In this document: piece by piece, positions 1 through 10,723 of the stretch
Layout: every line of letters starts with the position of its first letter
Position numbering within the stretch: position 1 is the first letter of the stretch
Assembly: GCA_036365145.1 (NCBI GenBank)
Contig: JAEOAD010000012.1
Location: 42,724,501 to 42,788,500, forward strand
Source: Orientallactaga sibirica
Lineage: Eukaryota > Chordata > Mammalia > Rodentia > Dipodidae
Direction of reading: 5' to 3'
Length of the DNA: 64,000 nt
Position numbers and translations under genes: made by a program
The notes under the pieces: generated by a model
The model's input: the letters and a program-made list of their open reading frames with translations, nothing else
Database searches by the model: none
Told to the model about the DNA's origin: nothing

Positions 1-420
1 AGATCCAGGGGAAGATCCATCATAGCAGAAGAAGCTGGCCTGCTTTCACAGGAGCAAACACAGAGAGAGAAGCACAAGCCAAAAACTATACAGCACAGCA
101 CACCTCAGGAACTCCAGCTAAGCACACTTTGTATATCTTTAGATTGAAATCTCAAACCTACCACCATACCTTAAGATCTGTCCAGTGACACTGCCTCCAG
201 CCAGGTGGCTGCAGATGCAAACTACAGTCTTATAAAACACTGAACATATTGAATGCCATCTATTCAAACTACCACAGGCTAGAAGTTAGGTTTGTCCCCA
301 GTAACACCTTAGGTCTGGACCCAGTATCTGCCCCCAGTGATGCCTCCTTCTCCCAGTCAGACAGGTGGAGTCAAGCTTAAAACTCGAGTCTATTTGGGGA
401 CAACTATTCAAACTAGCACA
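1..420 (-). mobile_element. Probable old rodent LTR fragment (MaLR-like), antisense
   Basis: The stretch has phrases typical of antisense MaLR-type LTRs, such as 'attcaaactaccaca' near 267 and 'caactattcaaactagcac' near 401. These resemble the 'ttcaaaccaccaca' end of the better preserved copy at 4,812-5,152. It runs off the left edge of the window, so its length is unknown. There is no coding potential. The family is a guess from shared motifs. Confidence 0.3.
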
Positions 421-458
421 ATTACAAACCACGAAGAAGAAAAATAACTAAGAGATGC

Positions 459-505
459 TAATTATATATTGGCTATAGAATTTAGATAATTATATATTGG
501 CTATA

Positions 506-557
<52 letters not shown>
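459..557. repeat. 28-bp tandem duplication followed by (TA)n
   Basis: The 23-mer TAATTATATATTGGCTATAGAAT occurs at 459-481 and again, identical, at 487-509, giving a 28-bp period. The second copy runs directly into an alternating TA array of about 50 bp (508-557). This looks like local slippage or duplication beside a microsatellite. Confidence 0.85.
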
Positions 558-560
<3 letters not shown>

Positions 561-1404
561 TGATACATAAAGGTATATTTACCACAATGACAATTAGAAA
601 GAATATATCCTGAGTCAAAGTCTCCTACTTGGTAACCACACTATATAGAGCACAATGGATCTCTCTTTCATTTTGTGTTATGTAGACACAGCCAGAGTCT
701 GACATTTACCAAGTGTTATGAAGTTTCATTGCTTGAGCAAAAGAATCAAACTCCTGGGACTATAATTGGCCAGGTTGCCTCTGAGGCTTTTCACACAATA
801 AATAAAATACTGTACATATGGCAAGGGGAAGAACTTCAGATGATGAAAAAAGATACTGGGATTTTGTAAAGGTTAGTAGATTTCTAGAGTTTTACATTGT
901 TTTCTCACCTGTTCTTTTCCTTAGTGATCTCTCTTTTCTCATATTTAAGCAGATAATTTCTAGCTCTCATCTCCAAGCAGACACAGTGTCATACACAGTA
1001 AGGCCTGGTTATATACTGACAAAGTCTGAATAAAGCTTGACCTGGAAGGAACCCTCTCAAAAAAACATCGTGTTATACTCCACTGCTTCTTTTCTCTGCA
1101 TCTGCTCTGTTCATAATTTAGTGGGAATTAATTTGTAAAATGAATTACATACTGACAAAAAATAAATAATAAATTTCTGCTTGGAAGAGCTGACAGAGTA
1201 TTGAACTACAAATTCATCTTTTTTTGTTTTTAACACATCTTAATTTATTAAACAATTCTGTTTATATTAACTAAATTTCAACTAAAACATGGTAAATGGA
1301 TTCCACTCTGCAAAATAAGGAGATAAATGAAAAATTAAATGCAAATTACAGTAACAGTTCAAATATTTTCCCATCTTTTCCCACCTCAATATTGTCAAGA
1401 TTTT
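558..1404. other. Single-copy AT-rich sequence, no gene seen
   Basis: No recognisable repeat or gene. The short overlapping open frames at 675-869 and 818-1033 have no family resemblance and are unremarkable for sequence of this composition. Confidence 0.5.
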
Positions 1405-1593
1405 CTTATTTTTATATATTTTATTTTATTTTAATTTAATTTTAATTTTATTTTATTTGAGGTAGGGCTCACCCTAGCCCAGGCTGACCTGAAATTCACT
1501 ATGTAGTCTCAGGGTGGCCTCAAACTCATGGTGATCCTCCTACCTCTGCCTCCCAAGGGCTGGAATTAAAGGCATGTGCCACCACGCCTGGTT
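1405..1593 (-). mobile_element. B1 SINE, antisense
   Basis: The body at 1,459-1,591 reads as an antisense B1. It has 'cccaggctgacctgaaattcac', 'tagtctcagggtggcctcaaactcatgg' and ends in 'ccaccacgcctgg'. A T/A-rich tail (reverse complement of the A-tail) lies to its left. A direct repeat AAGATTTT at 1,397-1,404 and 1,594-1,601 is a plausible target-site duplication. B1 elements derive from 7SL RNA and are copied by L1 machinery. Confidence 0.9.
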
Positions 1594-1862
1594 AAGATTT
1601 TGTTTTTTTATTGTTATTATTATTATTAAGTAGGAATATGGACACATCATAAGTTGGAACCATCATTTCTCTCCCTTATGCCCTCACTTCATTGAGGGCT
1701 TTCCTTAGTGGGATTGCTGGTACTCACCATGGAGTTGTGGGTTATAAGTTGTGAGAGCAGCAGTCAGTCATTGTGGGGGAGGAAATGTCTCTTACATTCT
1801 TTCTGTACCCTAAGCCTTGATGGGTGTGCTTTACATCTACTTTAGAGTTGAGCTTTTTCTTT
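1594..1862 (-). mobile_element. L1 3'-UTR fragment, antisense
   Basis: It shares a run of phrases with the larger antisense L1 3' UTR at 24.5 kb: 'cacatcat', 'gagggcttt/gccct-cctcagtgggattg', 'gttgtggattat-gttgtgagagc', 'gccttg-tgggtgtg'. It is heavily diverged and truncated, so an old insertion into which the B1 on its left later inserted. Confidence 0.6.
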
Positions 1863-1930
1863 ACAAAAAAAAACCTGTCAATTAAGTCCCACTTTCATCT
1901 CATTAGTTTTATGATTTCTCTATCTCAATT

Positions 1931-1959
1931 GTTTTTTTTTTTTTTTTTCTGAGAGACAC

Positions 1960-1990
<31 letters not shown>

Positions 1991-2198
1991 GAGGGAGATG
2001 GAGATATAGAGAATGGGCACACCAGCAGTCTCTCAGCTGCTGTGAATGAAATCCAGATGTGTGTGCCTCCTTGTGGGCAAGTGCTGAATTGTCCCCTTGT
2101 GTCACTTTGCATCTGGCTAAACGTGGGACCTGGAGATTGGAACCGGGTTCTTAGGCTTAGCAGGCAGGCGCCTTAACCGCTAAGCCATCTCTCCAGCC
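1931..2198 (-). mobile_element. DIP-type SINE, long form, antisense, with target-site duplication
   Basis: It begins with a poly-T tail and a (GA)n tract, contains 'gctgtgaatgaaatccagatg', and ends with the reversed tRNA-like head 'ccgctaagccatctctccagcc'. The flanks carry a perfect 13-bp duplication CTCTATCTCAATT at 1,918-1,930 and 2,199-2,211, so this is a cleanly bounded insertion. Relative to other copies it carries about 30 extra bases in the middle (about 2,070-2,110). A very similar copy lies at 42,499. The tRNA-like head should hold an internal pol III promoter on the minus strand. Confidence 0.9.
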
Positions 2199-2211
2199 CT
2201 CTATCTCAATT

Positions 2212-4089
2212 TTTGGTTAAATTCATTAGGAAGACAAAAATAATATTAAATATGAATGCTGGTAACTACTTCAAAACATAAGAAGCAAAAACAGACTCCC
2301 TCTTTCCTCTACATCCATATCATTCCCACTTGGAAATATATTCACTTCATTCCAATGTTCTGAAAATTCTAAATACCACTCAACATAACTCCAGTCTAAA
2401 ATCTCGTCTAATTCCAAAAGTCCTCAATTTTATCATCTAATTCTGATGTGTGACATTATGGATATTACCCACCCTAAAACACAATTCCTTTCTGCCTTTA
2501 CACCCCAGCTAGTAGAAAACAAGGTTTCTATTTCCAAAATCCATGATAGGAAGGGCATAAACAGGAGTTATTGATGCTCCTATTCAAAGGGGGAAAGATG
2601 AAAACAGAAAAACATTAAAAACAAACAATAAAAGAAAAACAAAAGCACAGAGTTGTCAGTTACACACAATTTCAGAAGAACGCTTCTTTGTGTGTCAAGG
2701 ACTGAACATAACCCCCTGTGACTCGTAGCTCTGCTGCCTGGAGTTACTGTTCATCCCTGTATAATGCTTCCTTTCTCAGGAAGGGTAATAAAGATTTGTG
2801 GGTGTACTATTTTATAAGCTTGTTTCCTATTTATAGAATTTTGAGTGTCCATCAGCCTTCTTTTATTTCACCTTTCTGCTTGTCTCAGTCCAAGCTACCA
2901 ATGTTTTTGCTGGTATGGCATTCATTGAAAACTTTGGCTCTCAAGAATTTATGATAGGAAGTCACTCTATTGGACAATAGGCTCCTGCACATATCTACTG
3001 TATACATATGTCTCTTATGTTGACTTCCACTAAGAAGATTAAAGAGAAATAACCAGTCCATTCTTATGTCTAATTGCTTCAATGACCCTTCTGTGAGATT
3101 AGATAAACTGATTAAAAAATATATTTATAAGGATGCTGAAAAGATAATCCAATCATACCTTGATGGTAAGTTTCCTATTATTATCTTATTTTATAAATGG
3201 GATAGGTTCCAAATCCTTATTCCTTTTTTTTTCTTGCTTCACAGTTTTTCCTTAAATTTATCTGCTTATGCTAGAATTTTACAATAAGAAAGAAAATAAA
3301 AATAAAAATGCTCCAGTAGTTTGCTTGGAAATCTCCTCAGTTAAATGTCCAAGTTCATTTCTTTCATGGTCTGTTTTTCACATGACAGAAGGGAACAATT
3401 CTGCTACCATGTAATAAGATCATTTCTCATTCATTTCTGGTAATGTGTTCCTCATTTTCTTCTAAAAACTCACTAGCAAACCCTTTAATATTTATGCTTC
3501 TTCCAAATTTGTTTATAACTGTATACTTATTCTCCAAAAAGATATTCTTCCTACTTCTTCCAGGCTTTCACCACCAGCACCTTTAAAATCCACATTTCTC
3601 TCTGCAGTTTATTCACAACAGCATCGGATAACATTTTTCTGCCAACTTTTACTTATTTTTTTGAACTTCATAGGAAATAAATAGCCACACAGTATGTCCT
3701 CCTATACCAAAGGGGATAAGAAATAAGAAGTTGAAATACAAATGGATATAAGGAGGCATCTTGGTATCCATCCAGACATGTGAGAAAGCATGAAACTTAG
3801 AAAAAATGCATTTTATGAATATTTAAATGTTAATAATAAATCTTAGACTTCTTATACCTACCTCATCTTTGTCCTGGTTAAAAAAATAAAGCAGAGATAT
3901 TTCATTATCAAGTGACTACATACATGTGCTACAAGTGTACATGTATGTCAATCACATATATATGTCAGGCATCAATCTAAGCTATTCTGTCTGTGAATGA
4001 AGAAGGTGAACACATTAAGTACCAGTTATATAAAACTTATTCAATTTGCAATTATATCTTCTGTATCATGTAAGAATGTTTGCTTCCAT

Positions 4090-4095
<6 letters not shown>
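2212..4095. other. Single-copy AT-rich sequence, no gene seen
   Basis: No recognised repeat, RNA or coding sequence. Open frames here (for example 2,718-2,954 and 3,066-3,287) are short, low-complexity in their translation, and unlike any family known to me. Confidence 0.5.

Positions 4096-4097
<2 letters not shown>

Positions 4098-4146
<49 letters not shown>
4098..4146. repeat. (TA)n microsatellite
   Basis: A short GT stretch ('gtatgtgtgta') passes into about 45 bp of uninterrupted alternating TA. Confidence 0.95.
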
Positions 4147-4148
<2 letters not shown>

Positions 4149-4811
4149 TTAGATCAAGTTCCTAACAGAGTCTATATTGGTTTTCCTCAGTACCATATTA
4201 ATATTTAACCATCTTTTCAGAAGAACTCAGATTTTCATTAATAATACTTTATCTTTCTAAGCTCCTTATAAAGGCAATAAAGCCCACTTTTAAAAACCAT
4301 TGACTACAATAAAAGGAGTACACGTTCAGTTTATGTTGGGAAAAATATACCCAATAGAATCTTCAGAGTTTCAGTGAAATCTATTCAATCATAAAAGAAG
4401 AATTAATTATGTAACACTTGTATTTTAAAGTGAGTCCAAATGAGAAAATCTCAGAATCATGTAGCTGGAAACAGAATGCCTCAGAGACTGTGCCTGGGTG
4501 TGCTCAAGTCTTCTGAAGGACTCTTCAGTTCACCTAATCCTCTCATCCATAGCCACTTAACACTAGAAAAGAAAAATAGCAAAATAAGGAGCCTTTTTTT
4601 CAAATAGAGGGTGGATAATTTGCTTTTAAAATTTTAAATGAAAGTGGCCTAAAAGTTATCAATGAATGTAAAAGATTTCTTTTGAAAATGAAATAGAAAT
4701 TGAGCTGTACCTACCTGTGAAGATCAAAGGCTAAGAACACAGGGGTAAATAGCATGCAGGGATTGTTTCTTTGAATGTAAATAATATTTATTTAGCTATG
4801 TGAGCTACCAA

Positions 4812-5152
4812 TGCAACAGTTACCTTCTGTTTGCTAGGAAAATAGTATCCAATAAGATGCAGTGTACAGAAGAAACCAGGGTTGATTTCCTGCTTATAGT
4901 TTGAAGAGGAAGTTTCAACATGGCAGGGGCATCACATGTTGTCACATGAGCAGGGAGGAAATAGCGAGCAACAGCTCTGTGCTGCAAGCAGTGCTGGGCA
5001 CTAACAATCCAAGATTGCCCCAGTGACACACTTCCTGTAGCATGGCTCCCCTCCCTAAGTCTCCACAACCGTCCCAAACAGTACCATTTAAAGAGGACAA
5101 AGTAATCAAATATATGAGGCTATGGGGGACATTTTATGTTCAAACCACCACA
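4812..5152 (-). mobile_element. Solo LTR, MaLR-like, antisense
   Basis: Read on the minus strand it starts 'tgtggtggtttgaacataaaatgtcccccatagcc'-like and ends near 'gtaactgttgca', so it has TG...CA termini. It contains the expected landmarks 'gtgtcactggg' and 'gtttggga'. The start motif is shared with the LTRs near 10.1 kb and 46-48 kb. I could not find a convincing short target duplication. No internal region is attached, so it is a solo LTR. Confidence 0.65.
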
Positions 5153-5335
5153 ATCACTAGATAAGAAATCCATTTACTATGTTTCATGATGTTTCTTATT
5201 TGCATTTTGTATATTCCATTTCTATGTCCATGAGTGTGAGTCTGTAGTCTTGATCCTCACTCTGAGGCTGTTACCGAACCATGTCATAAATTAAGTTTCC
5301 AGAGTCCTCCTAGCTCGTTTTGTTTTCATTGCCAA

Positions 5336-5510
5336 TTTTTAAAAATTAGTTATGTAGATAGTGTGTATACAGTCAATGCTGGTACCATTGATAGCTTCTT
5401 CCCTGTTCTCCCCCCTCCGAAGGCACTCTCCTCCTTGGGGAATGTGGGTCTTGCATTTTGGGGTAGCCATCAGTTATGGGGAAGAGGCAATGTCTCTGTC
5501 TAGCTCAAGT
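5336..5510 (-). mobile_element. L1 3'-UTR fragment, antisense
   Basis: 'ctcctccttggggaatgtgg...gccatcagttatggggaagaggcaatgtctct' is close to the reverse complement of 63,171-63,250 in the large L1 ('agagacattgcctcttcctcataact...ttccccaaagaggagg'). This is a small diverged remnant of the same 3' UTR. Confidence 0.7.
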
Positions 5511-6204
5511 ATTAAATGTAATTCTATATAAATTATCAATGAAGTTCATTTTACTAGGGACATAAAGAAATAATGTCCCCCCAATCATTATATTTAACCA
5601 CTCTTTTCTGTTACTCCTTTTAAACCTCTTTTAGAGTATGCCTGTTTGGTTAACTTATAAAATATAAAGTCCAGCTTACACCAGGCTACAATGCCATTTT
5701 TAAATCAATTTCATATATCTTCCCCAATTATTTTGGCTATGTAGGGCATTGTGTTACCATTCATTTCTAGTTGTTCTCCTTGGTGAAATGCACAGTTCCT
5801 ATTGTCTCACAGGGTGTATGGATGGTGGATTCTAACAGAGGCCCTCAATCAGTGTCTGCTTCACAGCTACCAGAATAGGAAGAAGTAGTTTGGGACAAAC
5901 TGTCCTGACACTGTCATTTCCTGTTTACTCTTCTGTTGCTGGGATTCTCTTGTCAAGAAGGTTATTTCTTTGAGCAGGTACTAGATAGATGGTTCAAGCT
6001 CCATTGCCTTTAATAGAAAGCTTTTAACCTAAAGAAAGTGTTCTAGATTTACTGCAATAAAGTGTAGAGTCCATACTAGTCCACCAGGGTTCTATATTAT
6101 ATCCTCAAATTCCCATTCTTTCTGATAAATTGAGAAAGCAGACTTCATAGTTGTAGTTTCTATCCTTATAGTAACTTCCTATCTTTATATGTAATTCCCC
6201 AGGA
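5511..6204. other. Single-copy sequence, nothing recognised
   Basis: No open frame above background, no recognisable repeat and no structural RNA. Confidence 0.45.
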
Positions 6205-6868
6205 GACATCAAACTTTGGCTCATACTTCAAAAAGAAGCTTTTCCTATTCAAGGAGTATGGGTGAATTCAGAAATGCATGGATGGCAAAATCATCAAGAA
6301 CAAATGACTGGTTTTTGCTTAATACTAAACATGGCATCTAAACTATAATCTCAAAGGTTCAGGGAACCTCATGAAAGAGAAGGTGGAAAGAATGTAAGAG
6401 CAAGGGAATGGGAAGGGAAGCTGTGTCTCATGGTCTCCTGACTATGACAAGTGTGCTTCACTCATTGATTCATAATAGATGGGTTTCCTGCACATGACTG
6501 AGCCAGTCAACATTTTTATCATAGATGAGGGAGGGATCCATGAGACCCATCTCTTCCAAGGATAAGTAGTGAAAACTGGCAATTTCCAGGAAAGGGAAAC
6601 TCATGTCTTATAGTAGTGTAACCACTGGAAGTTTTCCCACTCTCTAGTAAATACCCTCTCACTCATGATTATGAAAGCAACCATAATTTAAATTAGTGTG
6701 TCCAAAAAATAGACAAGGCAAGGAAATATGATGGGATATATTGGGAAGAAGTTGATTTCAGTGGGAGCAAGAGAATAAGACAGAGGGTAAATGAGGGAAA
6801 CGGAATCCAAATATATGGAATATGTGTATAAAGTGTCAAAAATAAAGAAATGTTTCAAAAGAAGAGTT
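6205..6868 (+). mobile_element. L1 3'-UTR fragment, sense, with A-rich end
   Basis: 'ggttcagggaacctcatgaaagagaaggtggaaagaatgtaagagc' matches the layout of 63,357-63,402 in the large L1 ('ttcaggggccattgtggaagaggtggcagaaagaatgtaagagcc'). The run ends in an A-rich tract containing AATAAAG near 6,841. It is a 5'-truncated copy with no coding part. Confidence 0.6.
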
Positions 6869-7180
6869 ACATGTATGAGGTGATTTAATACCCATGTCTT
6901 TCCTCAATTTGTAGTTTAAATTTTAACTCTTTTAAAAGACCACATCAAAATATGTCTTTATAAGAAGGCAAAATTTTACATTTCTGAAATTCTAATTCTC
7001 AATTATACCTCTTCTTCATGAAAAAAAATAAAACAAAAAAGAAATGTGAGTAAACAAACCAAAAGTCCCAAATTGTGTTCTTCAGTGAATAGGATTAGAT
7101 CCACTTAATTGTATAATCCTAAAACCTTGGGCTCACCCCAATTCCTCTTCCTCATGCATGGCCAAGAATGCATGCAAACA

Positions 7181-7181
<1 letters not shown>

Positions 7182-7214
<33 letters not shown>
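7182..7214. repeat. (TG)n microsatellite
   Basis: Alternating TG of about 30 bp. It accounts for the repetitive Cys-Val and Thr-His open frames in this spot, which are not genes. Confidence 0.95.
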
Positions 7215-7215
<1 letters not shown>

Positions 7216-7284
7216 ACTCAGATATTTCCTGTCATACCCTTTTTTGTCATCATAACACATGCCTGAAAAATTCAACTTGGAAGA

Positions 7285-7630
7285 GTAAAGGTTTATTTGG
7301 CTCACAAGATCCCATTCCTGATAGCTTAGTGCCTGAGCAAGTCAGAACATCATGGCAGAACAACACACCTCACCCATTCACCTATCACTTGGCCAGGAAG
7401 TAAGATGGAAAGAGGAATAGTCAGGGCTCCACTCTCTCCTTTAAGGCAATGTTCTCAGTGGTCTAAAGGTCTCCCATTAGATAGCAACTCTGAAAGGTTC
7501 CATCATCTCCTAGTACCACTTCTTTTGGAATCAGCCTCTTGGACACACCAGCTTTTACAAAACACTCAACTATCAAACTTCATTTTCATTTCTCAGATTT
7601 TTCTCCTGCTTTTCCCTTCTTGTAGACTCT
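7285..7630 (-). mobile_element. Degenerate LTR-like fragment, antisense
   Basis: 'aggtttatttggctcacaagatccc' followed by 'atcatggcagaacaacac' resembles antisense rodent MaLR-type LTRs (compare 'aggtttatttggacttcagtctcaag' at 46,437). The rest has drifted too far to place a boundary. Confidence 0.35.
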
Positions 7631-9070
7631 GCTTCTCTAATAGCATATAACAAAGTCATCTTAGTGTGCTATTTCTTCCAACACAGCTTGCTTTTCCATG
7701 ATTAGAAATGAAGTTCACATCTCACGAATGTCATATTCTTTCAGGCATCTATAACTGAATACCATTCTTTCCTCCTCTCATGTGATTTTGCCACTCACCT
7801 GTAGTGATAAGATCTATTTATTCTCTCTTTCAACCCAGTATAGACTGTGTCTTGATGAGTCAGAGAGATGATACCTTTGTCAGTTCTACATTTAGATGAC
7901 AAGAAGCCTTATATGCTTTAGCTCCCTCTCCTGGGTCCTTGCTCATACCTATGAAGAAACCCCACAGATGAACTCCAGAGACAGCAATTTGACATACAAG
8001 CTGATTGCCATTACATGGAGGAGTGACTCACCAATCCTGAGATAGGTTCATAGAAAATATCTGATCTGTTGAAAGTACATTTCTCAGATACATTAATGTT
8101 TGTTGGTTTTATTCCATTTTTTTTGCTTTAGGTTATTAGCTTACCTATCTTGGTAGATAAAAGTCTTCAAGGCAAGATACATGTCATATACATATTTGTG
8201 CTGAAAACTGCTTTAATGCATGGTAAATGAAACATGCTTGTTTTTTTATTTTGTTTTTACATGATAATAATATTTTGATAAATATTTTATACTTATAAAG
8301 TCTTTATTTTTATTACTACAAAAGATAACTTTGGGAATAACACTACCTTCTGTTTCTATTCATATCCCCTTACAGTAAAAAATAATTTGTGCAAAATTAG
8401 GATAATTTCTATCTGTGGCCAGTGGTTGTTACCACTTTGATTTTAATCACTCTATTTTCTATAATAACACATCATCAGTTTTCTCTCCTGGTCACTTTTT
8501 GCTAGAGTTTAAAATATATTCAATTTCTATCCTTGTGTTTCTTATCTTGTTTACTTCACAAATCATATTTCTGTTTATTTTCCTTTGCCAGTGTCATAGT
8601 AAATAATATCATATGTCTATTCTGTCTTTACTCTTGTTCCCCTATATTCTCTACCCACATTATTCCATTTTGTTTGAATTTGCCTGCTAAGAGAATAGAT
8701 CTTTTGCTAATGCTTCTTGAAAAATGTGTCTTCAGTGAAAATATTTGTCTTATACAGAATACTTGAGGTCTGATTTTTGTCTTTTAGCTATAGTGTTCCT
8801 CTTGTGAATTTTGCATGAAACATATTATCTGAGGAATTGCTTGCAGCTACATAACTCAGAATCTATTGCCCCATCCATTTTATGACTCTGCCTTCAGGCT
8901 TACACTCAGTTACTAAAAACAAAAGAAAAGCTACATTATATAGCCACAACTTATACATGCAGAATCAAGTTAATGAGAATTAAAGAGTCATATAAAATTT
9001 ATAATATACAGTGTAAAGAAGGAGAAAATCTTTTGGCCATAATGGTCCCTATTAAACTTCATTCATATTT
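7631..9070. other. Single-copy AT-rich sequence, no gene seen
   Basis: Two overlapping open frames (8,415-8,606 and 8,533-8,766) are rich in Phe, Ile, Leu and Ser, as expected from T-rich DNA. I see no signal peptide-plus-mature-domain pattern and no family resemblance. Confidence 0.5.
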
Positions 9071-9074
9071 TCTC

Positions 9075-9126
9075 TTTTTTAAAAATTTTTATTTATTTAT
9101 TTGACAGAGAGCAAGAGGCAGATACA

Positions 9127-9183
<57 letters not shown>

Positions 9184-9338
9184 TGGGAACGCGAAAGCCT
9201 CCAGCCACTGCAAACAAATTCCAGTTCCATGTACCCCCTGTGCATCTGGTTTACATGGGTCCTGGGTCCTGGGGAATAAAACCTGGGTCCTTTGGCTTTG
9301 CAGGCAAGTGCCTTAACCACTTAACCATCCCTCCAGCC
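9075..9338 (-). mobile_element. DIP-type SINE, short form, antisense
   Basis: A-tail complement 'ttatttatttattt', (CA)n and (GA)n tracts, 'cagccactgcaaacaaattccag', 'gtgcatctggtttacatgggtcctgg', then the tRNA-like head in reverse, 'caggcaagtgccttaaccac...ccctccagcc'. It lacks the extra ~30 bases seen in the long form. Open frames on both strands here are SINE by-products. Confidence 0.9.
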
Positions 9339-10128
9339 TGATTTCTATTTTTTTTGTGTGTGTGTGTGAAGATAGCATTAGATACAGAACAATTCATTTA
9401 TTTATTAGCATCTATCAAAAATGCCAAGAACTCATAGCCCATGCTCTTTATTATATACAAGAAAATGAGAGTGTATAATCAGCTGTTCTTCATGTAATGC
9501 TGTACGACGAGGTTAGGCACTGACGAAGATGATTTGGATGCTTCAAAATTTATAGGGGTTTATGGAAGAATGTGGAGAAGAACAGAGCCTACAGGCAATT
9601 ATAGTGGCTCTTGCTACCCAGGAGATCCTGCACATAATTGTTAATGTAGCATCTTTTCAACAGGAGGACTTATGTCTGTGAGTTTTGTGTCCCAGAGGCT
9701 GAAGAAGATATCACAATTGCTCCTGATTGCCTGGGCATTAAGATGGAGCATACTTTGGGGACTGAGAAAGAAAAATGACTAACAGGGGCTCTAATTCTTT
9801 TCAACTGATGGGGACATCTACAAAGATCATGCAGGCTGCATTTCTGTTGTCTGGAGAGTTGATTAGAGGTGGAAGACAAGGGAGGCTGACAACTGATTGA
9901 ATCAACTTGACTCAGATAAGAGCAGTTCATCCAATGCAACCTCTTTTGGGGGAGTAAATTATTATAAAAGAAGTAATTTACTCAGAGATTACCATAGGGA
10001 TTAAAATATTTTTGACCAATACTTATCTGTTTCTCACTGGCACATAAGTATGAAAAATAAATAATATATTAATCAGAGTTATTATATATGCCAATAAACA
10101 TCAATGCACATTACTTTATTATCATGAA
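9339..10128. other. Single-copy sequence, unassigned
   Basis: Somewhat less AT-rich than its surroundings. A minus-strand open frame of 89 codons at 9,670-9,939 has no recognisable motif. I could not assign the stretch to any repeat. Confidence 0.4.
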
Positions 10129-10417
10129 CTATGGTGGTTTGAAGGTAAATATCCCCCATTGTTTCAGGTCTTTGTGGTTAAGCCTTTTACTTAGTCCACA
10201 GATGGTGGAGACTTACTGGAGGTGGTCTGTCACTGGGAGTGGGCCTTGGGATTTATAATCCAGACTATTTACTATTTACTCTTGCCTCCCTGCTGATGTG
10301 ACAAGACGTGACTCTCAATTGTCTGCTCAGCTATGCTTTCTCTGTCATGAAAATTCCCCTCCCATCTGTAAACTAAAATAAACCCTTTCCTTCTATAAGC
10401 TGTGTTGCAATGACCTT
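10129..10417 (+). mobile_element. MaLR-like LTR, sense (left arm of an inverted pair)
   Basis: It starts 'tatggtggtttgaagg' and includes 'tcccccatt', 'ggaggtggtctgtcactgggagtgggcc', and a terminal 'aaaataaaccctttcc' carrying a poly(A) signal near 10,374. The order matches MaLR-type LTRs of rodents. The 3' end appears cut at about 10,417, where an antisense relative begins. Confidence 0.65.
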
Positions 10418-10723
10418 CTTGTTGCTGGCACAAAACACCAGACTAAAATCAGCTGATGGGAGGAAAGCTCTTTATTTTGGCTTCCAATTTTAAGGGGAAG
10501 CTCCATGATGGCTTGGAAAAGATAGAATGAGCAGAGGATGGACATCTACTTGTCAATAGCACTTGGTAAATAGCAGCAGGAGAGTTACCAAACTCTAGCA
10601 AAGGGGAGCTGGCCATAAGCGTACTCCCAGTGATACACCTTCTCCAGGTAGGACCCAACCCCCAAATTGCCATCAGCTGGGAACAAAACATTCAAATCAC
10701 GTGAGTTTAAAGGAGACACCACA
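10418..10723 (-). mobile_element. MaLR-like LTR, antisense (right arm of an inverted pair)
   Basis: On the minus strand it runs from 'tgtggtgtctcc' through 'gtatcactgggagta' and 'aataaagagctttcc' to 'gccagcaacaagaagg'. These are the same landmarks in the same order as the sense arm to its left. The two LTRs therefore meet tail to tail. The 80-codon minus-strand frame at 10,449-10,691 lies inside it and is not a gene. Confidence 0.65.

Noticed and set aside
7105..7403. Overlapping open frames on both strands (66-81 codons)
   Set aside because: They read through a (TG)n array and a degenerate LTR. The Cys-Val and Thr-His repeats are dinucleotide translation.
9670..9939. 89-codon minus frame, and a plus-strand piece 'EDITIAPDCLGIKMEHT', as a processed pseudogene
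   Set aside because: I could not match either to a protein. The frames are short and no poly(A) tail or target duplication brackets them.
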